A stretch of DNA of 64,000 nucleotides from Toxoplasma gondii ME49 (lineage: Eukaryota > Apicomplexa > Conoidasida > Eucoccidiorida > Sarcocystidae). A program made the translations under genes and the position numbers. The notes below the pieces were generated by a model. That model did no database searches. It was not told where the DNA came from and saw only the letters and a program-made list of their open reading frames with translations. The stretch covers positions 1,037,874-1,101,873 of the forward strand of contig NC_031478.1 in the NCBI RefSeq assembly GCF_000006565.2. The letters are read 5' to 3'. Below are positions 22,901 through 34,001 of the stretch, in pieces; position 1 is the stretch's first letter; every line of letters starts with the position of its first letter.

Positions 22901-25900
22901 AAAAGAATCGGTACATCACACGCTCACACTCGTTTATATATCTCTATCTCTCTATATATAGCGATCGATTTCTTGTTCTCTCTACATGCACATGCGTATA
23001 TGGATACAGCCACATCCGTGAAGACTTGGGTTTCGTCTTCTCCACTGACTCTTCGTCTGCGCCTCTGTCTGTCCTGGCGGAAGAACCGCGACTTCTGTCT
23101 CCCCACCGCTCTTCGCTTTCGTCTCCCGATGCGACCGGCACATGAAGCGTAGCGGCGCGCAAAGCCAACCTCCCTTTTGTAGCCTTAGAGACCCGCAAGA
23201 GGAGCTGAGCGTCAGAGATTCAGAGAAACACTGCATGCGCGCGTCGATCGTTTTCTACTTACCGATAACAGTAACATGCTCTGCGTCATCAATCAGCAAG
23301 TTGAATTCGTTGAAGTCTCCGTGGATGAGACCAGCCTTTAGGAGGCGCACGATGAGCCGCATCAGCTTCTCCAGCACACTGAGGGGATTTGCAAGCTCCC
23401 GGACCTGAGATATGCGCGAGGAAACACAGGGCGTGCATGCAGCAAAACGCGAAAGTCGAGTTCTCGTACAAGCACATCATCACGTAGAAAACCCAATATG
23501 CACGGAGAGCACCGACACTGACGTGTGTCTGTTGCGCAAAGGGATCATATGGTAGAAAAAGCCATCAGAGCTTGACCTATTCCAGAGGCAGCACGATGTA
23601 CGAAGAAATGTAAGGCTTTCATGCAGTCGCCTCAGTGGAAAGAAATGGATTGCCGAAAAGGTCACCAACTGTGAGACGAGACTGTGATTTGCGGACGTTT
23701 CACCGCCGACGCAACGGCTTCGCCTGGCACATGGTTAGTGCCTTTGATGGCCGCTTTTTACCCCGAGTATACAGGAACGATCCTCGACTCTTTCACTTTT
23801 TAGCCACTGGCGTTAAGCTAAAGACCACGCCACGAGACCCGTCTTTGTCCATTGTTTCTCTAAAACGCCATCCTTTCTTTTCAGAGTCGGGACTCTGAGA
23901 TTGTCTACAGGATTGTTTTCGAGAGGAAAGCCATCGAAGGGCAAATGCACGCCACGAGAGGATGGCACTCGCGAGAGTCCAACTCACAGTGTATCTGCAG
24001 CAGAAAAGAGAGATGCGACTTATAGAATCCTGTCTTACCAGATTGCACCACCAAACACGCATGTATGGAAATGCGTGTTCCTTTTAGCCAGCAGTATTTA
24101 CACATATATACACATGTACATATATATATGTATATATGTATATATATGTAGAACGTTCTACTCTCCAACATCCAGTCACGTCTCTCGCGTTTGTGGCCTG
24201 CTGCAGTCTGCGCCTGAAACGTTCGCGTATCGTTGCTTTCTCTGCACAGCAAGTGACGGCACTCGCGGAGAAGCATCAAAGAGAAAACGAAAGAGAAAGG
24301 GATACGCATGCACTGGTGCTGGCTGTCACGCAAGCGTCACACACACTAGACGTAAGAAGAACCCTAGAGTGAAGATGAACAAGGAAGAGTGAAACAGTAG
24401 AAGGTGAGCAAGCAGGGACGAAGAGACGGGAAGAGAGGCAGGAGAGACAGACAGGCAAAAGAAGAAGGAAAAAGAAGAACAGCGACGAATGGGCGAGAAA
24501 ATGGAAAGAGAACACAGGAAGCGAGGAAGGCGTTTTCTCATTACACTTGGAAGCCTCGGTCTGTTCAAGGCGAGAGCAGCGAAGCTGCCGCGTTTCCTCT
24601 CTGCTCATCAAATGGATGGAAAATGCTGAGTGTGTGAGTGAGGCAAGAAACGCATGCATTCGATGCTTCATATAACACTCTTGCTCCTGAATCACGTTTC
24701 TATAATTAGTCACTTATTTTGCTGAAATTGCGAACTACAGGCCAGGTCGGAAACCACGATTGCTACGACTTGAATAGTTTTTACTCGGACCCGAACATGT
24801 CTTTGAAGGGAGATGACGCCCGACAATTTTCACTGAAAAAGCTGAAGCACTGGTGCATCCACACCTGCAGATCTGTCTCGATTTAAAGAACCTAGAACGC
24901 GGCGAAGGAAAGGACACCAGGTCACATGAGAGTCAATCGACAATGGCTCTCAGTTCCATGATTCGAAGAGAAACATAGTCCGCCTCGAGTCTGATGGTCT
25001 CTTTTTTCAATGCCTCACCTCTCGAAAGGGAATGGCATCGATGTGCTCCATGAGCACGGCATGTCGATTCACATCGACTGGCTCCGGTACAGGAAATTTG
25101 TGTGCATGCAGGGTCTTCAAGTAAGAGAATTCTTTCAACGCCGCGAGTCGTGCGAGATACAGCCAACTTGCGTGTTGCCGGTGCTGGAGATAATCTCTAT
25201 TTCTCTTGATCGACCGGAAGGAAATCCGTCCTGAAAGAGATCCACGCTAATAATAGCAACTCAAACAATCAGGACCATACATCCCACATACATTGACGCA
25301 TAGACTGATATATATATATATATATATATAAAAGAATGCACCTTTAGTTTGTACATACGTTTATGCACGAAGCGCTCGACTTCCTCTGCTAAATGTACTT
25401 GAATCTATACATATCATATAGTTATACTAGAGCTGTATTTATGCATATACGTGTACACGAGTCGATCATTTCGTTACCTATATATATATATATATATATA
25501 GGTAACGAAATGCAGCACAGGTGAGCACAAATCCCTCGTCTGAACTGTAGGTCCGACAGTGCTGAAGTTCCCTTTTCAACATTTGAGTTCGGATGCATGC
25601 CGACCAGAACTTTTGCATTCAGTCTCGCCGGCAGTCTGTGATTTCTGCAGGACACCACCGGGTGAAGACGTTTCTGTGTGTTCGAGCTGAGCCACGTCGA
25701 TGTGGAAACAAGAGCAAAAACAAACACTAGAGCCATGCACCTGATTCTAACGGTACAGTTAACTTGAACAAACGACTCAGGTAGGCTACTCGTGAGTGCG
25801 GAATTCCAAGGATAGAACAGTAAATCCTTGGAACATAGAACCTGAATTTCCAATAAAGCTCTGAACTGGAGAGTAGGGAAACTTTTCGTCAATACCCAGT

Positions 25901-26408
25901 GCCGGAATCTGTGTCTACAGATCTCTGGAATGCGGCAAGCTCGGATGTCTGCTTGGAATTGCATGGGAGACGAATCACGTTCAGTTGCAGAAACTTTGAA
26001 CTGCGCCTGGACGTCTCGGTCTGCGCTCTCACCCAGGCGATGAAGCTTGAGAACGAAAACGCGGCCATCTGCGTTTCGACAAAGGTGAATATCACTTTCT
26101 TTTCCGACGCCCATGCGTCCTCCAACTCCAGTGATGGCACCTCGTTTCACGAGTGCATGCAGAGCGAGAAAATCGTAGCCGAGGTAGGTGAGCTTGAAGC
26201 CTTCGTACTTTTGGTTCGAGCGATAGAGCAACTTGTTCTTGCACAGCGTCGAGATCACGTCGCGAATCGAGTGCCGCTTCAAGGCCGCAATCGACTCGAC
26301 GAGAGGAAAGGGGACGAACTCGTGGTTCTTGTGACCCATCTCGACCGCCGTCAGGATGCGAAACTCCTCCTTCGTCATGTAACGCAGCACCTCCGGATCC
26401 AGCTTCAT
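19991..26408 (-). CDS. RIO2: RIO2 atypical protein kinase/ATPase (40S maturation)
   Basis: RIO2 binds late pre-40S ribosomal subunits in the cytoplasm and supports 18S rRNA maturation. The exons are 26033-26408, 25019-25230, 23263-23404, 22263-22383, 21382-21700, 21090-21234 and 19991-20106. All phases match and give 476 residues from ATG 26408. The N-terminal winged helix runs from [17 protein letters not shown] to about residue 90. The nucleotide loop is [10 protein letters not shown] and the ATP lysine lies in FVLKLHRLG. The hinge is AVLMEHID, the catalytic loop IHGDFNEFN, and the metal loop VIDLPQ where most RIO2 have IDFPQ. The [10 protein letters not shown] block closes the domain. Exons 5-7 encode a long Glu-rich tail. 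The final TAG overlaps a good donor (AAG/GTAGGT), so the tail might be spliced further. The first intron holds a 46-bp perfect palindrome. Confidence 0.93.
21946..21993. repeat. AT-rich microsatellite in RIO2 intron 4
   Basis: Interrupted (TA)n with TG interruptions, in the intron between the exons ending at 22263 and starting at 21700. Confidence 0.85.
24103..24150. repeat. AT-rich microsatellite in RIO2 intron 2
   Basis: Interrupted TATATG/(TA)n tract in the intron between 25019 and 23404. Confidence 0.8.
25309..25330. repeat. (TA)n tract in RIO2 intron 1
   Basis: A pure TA run of about 22 bp, some 140 bp from the larger palindrome at 25467-25512. Confidence 0.85.
25467..25512. repeat. 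46-bp perfect palindrome with (TA)11 core
   Basis: CATTTCGTTACC at 25467-25478 and its exact reverse complement GGTAACGAAATG at 25501-25512 flank a 22-bp TA run, so the whole 46 bp is self-complementary. It lies inside RIO2 intron 1 and could form a hairpin in RNA or a cruciform in DNA. Confidence 0.9.
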
Positions 26409-28480
26409 CTTGGCAGCGAGAAGGGGAAAAAGAAAGGAACTAGACGCGCCCGCGGGCGTGGAGAGACCCGGATGCGAGGCAAAACACGCTGCGCAGGTCT
26501 CGCGAAAAACAGACCGGTAAAGGAAGGCACACCGAGCGCGGCCGCAGGGAGGCGAATGCGGCAGAAGGAACACAGGGGAAACGGGAACTCCACAGGAGAG
26601 ACAGAGAGAGCTGGAGACCACGACGCCGAGGAAGGGAAGTGCGAAAGAAAGGGAGACACGTAACTCGGGAGCAAGTGAAGAAACGGAAAGAAACAGCAGG
26701 AGAGAGTGAGAAGACCACTACAGAGGGTAACCACACTGCCTGCCCACGATGCAGACGAAAGCGTTTCCGCCTCCGCGACACGGACAGAGGTTCGTTTTAT
26801 GCCGATGAAAGGGAAACAGAACGAGTGCAGGGGACCAAAGCAAGGGAGAAGAGGAAGAGGAAAACAATTTGTGCTCTCGCCAAGACTCTGCTGAGGTCTG
26901 AGAGACTTGGCTGCAGAGGTAGATGTAAGGAACAGGGAGTGACCTAAAAAAGTCTCGCGACCACCGGAGAAGGATTCGAGGATGGGTCGGCAACTCTCTC
27001 AGGCTGTACAGATATCATGAGAGTCACTTTGGTAGCACTTGTGCATCGATTGGAAGGAAAAATGGCATAAACTCTGCAGGAGGGAAGGGGTATGGGTCGG
27101 AGTAAGAGAACGGACAATGTTCCCCCAACACGACCATCGACTCTTCACGGTAAGTGGCAGCCAGGAACTGAAAAAAGACCCGGGACGAGAAAGTGCCCGA
27201 GAGAAAATACATGGAAGGTCTAATCGCTTTCATTTATCACGCTCCGACCTAGCAACGCAGACTGCCGCATACCCCACAGAGACGTATTTCGCCTCTCGCC
27301 GGGAAGGCGAAGTGAACGCAGCGGAATCGGGGACGTTCTTGTCAAATCAGGAGTTCTAACAAAGCTAACTACACGAAAACGGAAGAACGACGATGAGAGA
27401 TATTGGGCAAAGAGAGGGTCGCGTCCCCAGCTAGGCCGTAATCGCCACGGTGTGCGGGCGAGGGTCGCACCGAAGGGCGTTAGCCAGCGGAAAACTGCGA
27501 AATTGTGATGAAATGTACCGTTAGCAAAACGGGAGGAAACATGTTTGGCAGCTTTTTTTTAAAATGAGACCAACGTCGCGCATGCAGGTCCACCGTGTAG
27601 ACGTCTCGACGCATGCGGAAGGCTTCGAGCATCTGACGGGGTCTGTGAACATCGCGAGACTCTGGCCAGATACAAGTCGGTTCCCTTTGTTAAACATACT
27701 CGAGGCAAACGGACAGGATGTCTCAGTAGCGACATCGTACTGCGTAGCAAGTCTATTCCAAGGCCATTCCCAACATTGTGGCAAGAGTGAAATTTTGGAA
27801 ACCTGACAGCTTTCTGCGCAGGTCTCCGTGTCGGGGTCGGACCGCGCCGCGCGCACTCTCTCATTGCGATGCCTGAACCTCACGCGTTCTTGCCACTGCC
27901 TGGCTGCAACAAAAGGGTAGGCTTGTCTCCTTCGAGCTGCTAGTGGCCCCACCCCTGCCCTTGCACGAATGCGTTTGAGTCGCGACGCTGTCGACATGCA
28001 GTGGCGGGGTGCAAAGCTGCACTGAGACACGCGTGACGGGCGGCAGTCGACTGGAACGGACGCCACCGTGTCTCGACTCTGCCTGCAGTCCGGCCATGTC
28101 TGCTTTGTTCTTGCAATCTCCCAGCACAAAGGTCGAGCGTGCCGACAGAAAGACAAAACGGTTGTTAGGCACCGCGAGGGGAGGGTGTGCGGAGGGAGAC
28201 ATGGGATTTCGATTGCGTCAGCATCGACCCCCACGGTGCGAATGCATGGATTGTTTCTTGTTCGTTTCGAGGGTGCATCGGCGGAAATAATTCGACTGCC
28301 GCGACACGCAGGGTGCGTACAATAGCGGCGCTTTGTGTCTCGTGTATATGGACACCCCGCCTCTTGCTGCCGCAGCCATGGCAACAGTTTCGTTTCGGCG
28401 GCCGTGGACGAGTTCAGGGAACCTGCACCGAAGAGCTTTTGCTTGGTAGAGCGACCGCATGTCCCCGTACTCTGACAAAA
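26409..28480. other. Divergent intergenic region, RIO2 / glutaredoxin
   Basis: About 2 kb between two divergent starts, presumably holding both promoters. A long antisense open frame (27521-28621, minus) has no ATG start and no recognisable motif, and I treat it as chance. No gene is supported. Confidence 0.5.
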
Positions 28481-30518
28481 ATGCGTGTGAGTGGCGGCGC
28501 TCGCAGGGCGGTCTTCCTGCTCTCGTTTCTGCATCAGTTTCTCGTTGGCGGGTGCGTTTTGCGCACCCTTGTCTTCTGTCGCGGCGCCGCTGTGGCGCAA
28601 CCAGGGAGGGGTGGCAGTCACTCGCTTCTTTTCCCTGAAACATTTGCAGTTCTTTCTGCTAGGCGCCTCTCTGCAGCGTCCACTGAGCCAAAAGAAGCCG
28701 GGTGGCCCGTGTGGAATCGGCTACAGAGTGCAGCGCCATGCGTTCTACGGCCGTTAATCCATGCGTTTCGACGCCTGGCCCCCGACAGAGTCTCGTCAGG
28801 TGACCGTTCCGCACACGCTGAACCATCCAGAGCTTCCGCAGCGCAGGAGCAACCGGGCAACCGTCCCCATCGAGGACCTACCGATGCTTTTTTCGGTGGC
28901 TTTCTCAGCGCTGCAGCGTTGTCCTGGGCGGCCAGCTTCCGCTGTGGCCAGCCACGTCAGCAGGGAGTCGACTCTGCTGGGAGGGATCGAAACGATAAGT
29001 GCCACTGTCCCCCGCGTCGGGCTCCCCAAGGGATTTACTGCTCCATAGTGTGTTCCCGGATGGGTGCACAGAAAAAGATGCTCAGCACCTCACCACAGAA
29101 AGGAGGTCAAACACCCGACCGGACACAGGGCAGCATGTTCCAGGACCCCGACCACCCAGACGACCGCGTCATCCGAGCCTGGATCAAAGAAAAAATCGCC
29201 AAACACAAGGTTGTCGTCTTCGCCATGAGGTAAGGGACGTGGAGACCGCAGACAGCAATCATAACGTTAGCTGTCGAAGGCACAAGCAGGACACCCGGCG
29301 GAGGGATGAGCGTTTTTTTCCACGTGAACTGTAGCTTGCAACGGGCGGATTTAACCTGAGTGAAATGTCTTGCCGGACGCGGGCGCTCGAGGGGCCACAG
29401 TCCAGTGATCAGAGAGCCTTCTTCGCTACGTCCGCGTGTGGACTCCAAGCTATCCAAGCAAATTCACAGTGGTTGTGCTGTCTTGGTGGTTTGCATGGAA
29501 GTTTCAGCACGCATGTGATTCTGTCCCCGATCCTGTGTACGGGCATGAATATAAATGGGCCTGTACATGTGTCCTTGCAGATGTTTCAGCCCAGTCGCAT
29601 CACACGCATCACGCTTTGTTGTTTCGCAACTGTTGGTGCAGCTACTGCCCGTACTGCGACACCGCGCTGGAGATTCTCAGGAACGCGGGAGTGAAGGATC
29701 TGGTACGTTCTGAGGTGTGCGGCTCTACCGTGGCGCTCGTTTGTGCGGCGTGTCGGGTCTTTGCTGTTCGTTTCGGATTATATACGTCTGCGGATCGAGC
29801 GTTTTCCCTCGGGGGGCGGGGGGGGGGGGGGGGGGGAGACTGAAAAGGCAGTTATGCACGAGGCGTTGCACGGGGAAACGTTGACGGGGATTGCAGAATC
29901 ACTCTGAGAGGCGGGCGCCTGACCAGACAGAAGAGGGAACCACCCACCATGTTTTATGGAAGCGTTTGAGGTGTGATGATGTGGCGAAACACCGTGGCAT
30001 TTAGCGCCGTCGCTACGTAGATCCCCACCAGCAGACGGGTGAATAATCGGAGACGTCTGTGCATGGTTTTCCATCTCTGGTTTTCTTTTATGCGAGGCGC
30101 CGACGGCGGCGTTTACTGTATTCGAGTAGAATTCGAAGAGGAATACTGTTTGTGTGTTCTGTCCATATTTCAGGGCGACGTGATGATCGATCGGATGGAC
30201 TACACGCCGCAGATCCAAGATATTCTCGAAGAAATGACTGGCGCCCGGACGGTGCCACGGGTTTTCATTGACGGGATATTTTTTGGCGGCTGTTCAGACC
30301 TGGTATGAAGACAGTTTTTCAGTCATCGGCCGTTGACAGGAGGAACACCCCGAGTTTTTCCGGGGGGGTTGGTTTCGTGTTTCCAAGCGTGGTCGGCGCC
30401 TCAGCAGTGTCACATCTGTGAGAGATTCTCTCTGTGTGTGCATGTGTCACTGTGTCAGGAGGAGGCAGAGGCCAGTGGGAAACTCAAGGAAATCTTATCG
30501 GCTGCTGGAGCGATTTGA
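28481..30518 (+). CDS. Dithiol glutaredoxin with long N-terminal leader
   Basis: This is a glutathione-dependent thiol-disulfide oxidoreductase. The exons are 28481-29229, 29642-29702, 30174-30302 and 30459-30518, in phase, giving 332 residues. The glutaredoxin fold is confined to about the last 105 residues: KHKVVVFAMS, the active site Cys252-Pro-Tyr-Cys255, the Thr-Val-Pro motif with cis-Pro298 in ARTVPRVFIDG, and the FFGGCSDL glutathione-site block, followed by a closing helix ending AAGAI. The leader of about 220 residues starts with a hydrophobic segment (residues 11-30, FLLSFLHQFLVGGCVL) and continues with Arg/Ser/Ala-rich sequence poor in acidic residues. That is the layout of a signal plus transit peptide for the apicoplast, or less likely a mitochondrial leader; localisation is inferred. 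An internal ATG at 29061 could give a short cytosolic form. A paralogous fold lies at 49935-50878. Confidence 0.93.
29811..29836 (+). repeat. Poly-G tract in glutaredoxin intron 2
   Basis: A run of 26 bases that is all G except one C at 29817. It lies in the intron between 29702 and 30174, on the transcribed-sense strand, so the pre-mRNA could form G-quadruplexes. Confidence 0.9.
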
Positions 30519-33500
30519 GGAGGACGGCGTCTGTGAAGGGAGGAGTTGTTCCATGCTTCGCTCAGCTTCCGCGAACATAGCGGCAAACCAGAAGAGAGCG
30601 TGGACCGATTTGTAACGCAGCTCGAAATCTCCGGCTCTATTTGAGCCCGGTCGAGTTGAGCTTGCATGGAGCGCAAGGCGTTAACTTACAGACTACGTGA
30701 GCGGAAGCATAGTCGAAATGGGACTTGGGTCTGCGACCCGAGCTAGACAGCGAGGTACAGCCCTTCGCGTGTACGCTTGGTCACTGAGCTAAACATGTCG
30801 TGTGTGAGTCCGCGGCCTTCCTCCGGTTTCCGTTGTCTGTCTTGACTAGTTGTCTGCTCGTAGGGTTCCGCTCATTCGGTAGCTCCCTTGTTGGCAGTCA
30901 TTACCGTGGGGGAAAGTTTCTCAAGGGGCGCTTATACAGTGCACATGGCAGGTGAGTATGCTTAGAGAAGGAAGCATTTGTTTACTGTGAAGACGCAAGA
31001 AATCCGTGGCGCCTGCACGCTGGTTTTATGCTGCAGAGGACGCCGAATGTCAAGGTCTGCTCTGAAGACTGAGGAACCGTAAACTGTCTCTGTATGCCGC
31101 GATCCGTGCCGCATGTTTGAAACGCGTCGCGTTTCTAGGGGTGTGCGACGTCTCTTCTGAGGTTTTCACTCTTGTCATGGAGCTTGAAACCGTTCGTTTC
31201 CTGTCACCTCTTATGTATCAGTGCCGCAAGAGAAGCCGGAAACTGTGACGGCACTTTACGGACTTGGAAGTAACCGAAACAATCCTAACGGAGCGCATGG
31301 TGGGGACGAGTGTTCCATTTTAGGTCCTGTCTCTCTCAATCGGTGTGGTTGTTCCCCCTCTACCTTAGTATCTGTGGTTCCTGCTAAAAACGAAAGCCAC
31401 TTGCCGTCCTGCCTTGAGGTTCAGGCACTGTCGGCACTTTGGTTTGTGTGCAAATCTACATGCGGCGGTCACGCAACAGTTGAAAACACTGTGTGACAGA
31501 GAGCACTTCTCGGTATCGTGACCGCCTGTTGCGCGAGGAAGTGTTGAGGGAAGACAGCGTAACGAAGCGCTGGGAGCTGCTACGTCAAAGGGACGACCCC
31601 GAGAAGGTGATGCTGTTCTCTCCCAACAGGCGTGCTCGTGGGAGTGAGCAGGAGGCAGACTGTGCGCGTACCTTTTTTAACGCAACATACGCGTCGGAAT
31701 AGGACACACAGACACGGGTCAATTAGACGCTTGGACACTGGAATCGAATCCACCTAGGATGCACTTGTGGGTACAGAGACTGCGTGCAGTCTAAAAGAAA
31801 CCCCTGTATTCATCTGACCGGGTCTGACTTAGCAACTGACAGTAGTGGAAGGGAAATGGGACACTGTGCTGGCCTCTAAACCCCCAATTACGTGTCCGAA
31901 TTTAGCGTTATGGACGCCCGTAGTTCTGGTGCCCGGGAGGGAACTTCGTAATTATTCAGTTTGACACTGTCACGGACTGAAGAGCAAGCAAAACAGATTG
32001 TGACAGGGGGCCAGACCGTCCCACCGCCGCGAGCTTCCCATTTTTTATGTGTCAAATTCGATGGCGAATGATGTCTCCCGCGTCAGGCTTGTAGTGCAGC
32101 GAATGCATTGCCACTACCATATGCGACATACACCGCAAAAACGCAGAGAATGTCGCGGGGTCGTCGTTTGTCGGCTACATGCCAATGTCGATAGAAGAGC
32201 CATGACATCGGTCATATAATTTCGACAAAGCAGGCGTGTGTTGACGCCAAGCGCGAGTTTTCCTTCATTTCACCTCAGATGTTAACAAGAGAGGTATACG
32301 TTTCTGACGTGCTGTCTACCTCATTTCCCGGCTGCCGTGTATGGGGACCTACCGAGTGCTACGATTTGGGATTCGCTCTGCCGTGACCTGGAATGCGTCT
32401 GAAACCGCCCCCCTCCCAGCCAAGACTCTCAGCCGCAAGGAGTCAACTCTACGTACTCAGACGTGACAGTTCCACGTGCGAACGGAACACAGAAGGACAT
32501 ACGCGACGGCTAACTGGTGTGAGCCTATGGGGGGGAGCCGAGACTGCGTGCGTGTGGTAATCTATACAAGAAACTCTCAAAACGTCAATCGGTGATTCTG
32601 GAAAATGGTGCGATGCACGTACGATAAAAGTGCCTGTCCTCTAACAATTTCACGGAAACATCGATTTCGCGTCTGCATCGGAATGACACACGAGTTGTAC
32701 TTGCGAGTGGAAGCGACGAAAAAGATTTCAAACGATTGTTTAAGAGAGTTTTTCGTTGTCGGCGACAAATCACTATCAAAGAATCCGTATGTGTACCATC
32801 CACGTGGGTGATCCTGAAACGGATCGAAGCAGAATGCTTATCTCGACCCTGTTACTTTGATCATCGGAACTGTGTTAATCTTTGGCTACGCCTTCAATCT
32901 TATTTTCACCTACCGCTATCGGATAGCAAAAACTCCGACCATTGACGAACCTCTTCTGCGTGTGTGGTCTGCACGGGGGACTGACGGTCGTGAGCGGTCC
33001 TGTTCAGGACTTGACATTCAGGTATTGACAGTTAGTCTGCAGCCTCAAAAGGGCTCGCCATCTCACCATCCTAAGCAAGTGACTTGTTTTACTTTAAATC
33101 CCGAGCTCACTGGTGGCTCCGCTCTAGACCAGAAACTCCTTGGGGAAATGGGAATCCAGTGTCCCCTTAGAATTTCTGGTAGGAAATTGCATGGTGTGCA
33201 GTTTGCCGTAAATGCGGAATAATCATAAACTTCACAGTGTTAGGCGTATTATATGGATTGCTGCTGTCACTCGGTTTAGCAGCGCGAGCAAACTGCTAAT
33301 CAGACACACCTACAACATAACCGATGTGGAAGAACATCAGTGGCGTAGGCTCATGACAGACAAGACTGTTCGCTGTCTTAAGCGTACATCGTGGTTGCGG
33401 TCCCAACCCTCGGCAGACGTGCTCCTCACTCCGGTGGCTGGCCTATGACAAAGATGTTTGCCTACGACAGTACCATAGGCAAATTGCATATGAATACGTA

Positions 33501-34001
33501 AGTTGCTCAGACAAATCGTAAACGTACGACGTGTTACGTGGTCGATTTGTTTAACATTTTCGTTTGCTAGATTTAAGGCATTGCCGTTCTTAATCACACG
33601 CGTTTTGTTCACATGGAGGGTGACAACGATCAAATAGGGTATTTTGACCCTAGCGATCTTCCGTGGTTTTCTGCGCGATCTCTCTGTTCTTTTTCGTTGG
33701 GAGTCTTGGAATTGACTCTAGCAAATGGCCATTGAAAGGGAGTTTCTCCTATTCAGTTAAAAAAACAACAATACGAAGCAAGCTTGTGACACGACAAAAA
33801 GCCAAACGAGTCTGGCCTAGATTGTCAAATTTGTATATCGATGCGACATTGAACGGGAACTGTGAAATACAGATTGCCCCTTTGATGTAGCGGCGTGAGC
33901 GTTCCGCATCTCAGCACTCACTACCACTTAACATTGAAACGTGACGTAATTTTCGTTTCACCTCTCCGGTTATGACACTCATTACGTTCCCTGCTCGTCG
34001 C
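30519..34001. other. Convergent intergenic region, glutaredoxin / RlmI-like gene
   Basis: About 3.5 kb without supportable genes. Open frames at 31221-31702 and 32857-33222 lack ATG starts and recognisable motifs. The region probably contains long 3' UTRs. Confidence 0.4.

Noticed and set aside
27521..28621. 366-codon open frame on the minus strand overlapping the glutaredoxin leader
   Set aside because: It begins at GTG with no ATG context, has no recognisable motif, and is antisense to a supported exon.
31221..31702. Two adjacent plus-strand frames downstream of the glutaredoxin gene
   Set aside because: Start codons are not convincing, there are no family motifs, and the position fits a 3' UTR.
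32857..33222. Plus-strand frame with a hydrophobic start
   Set aside because: It begins at TTG, has no ATG and no homolog I recognise; the hydrophobic run is AT-rich intergenic sequence.
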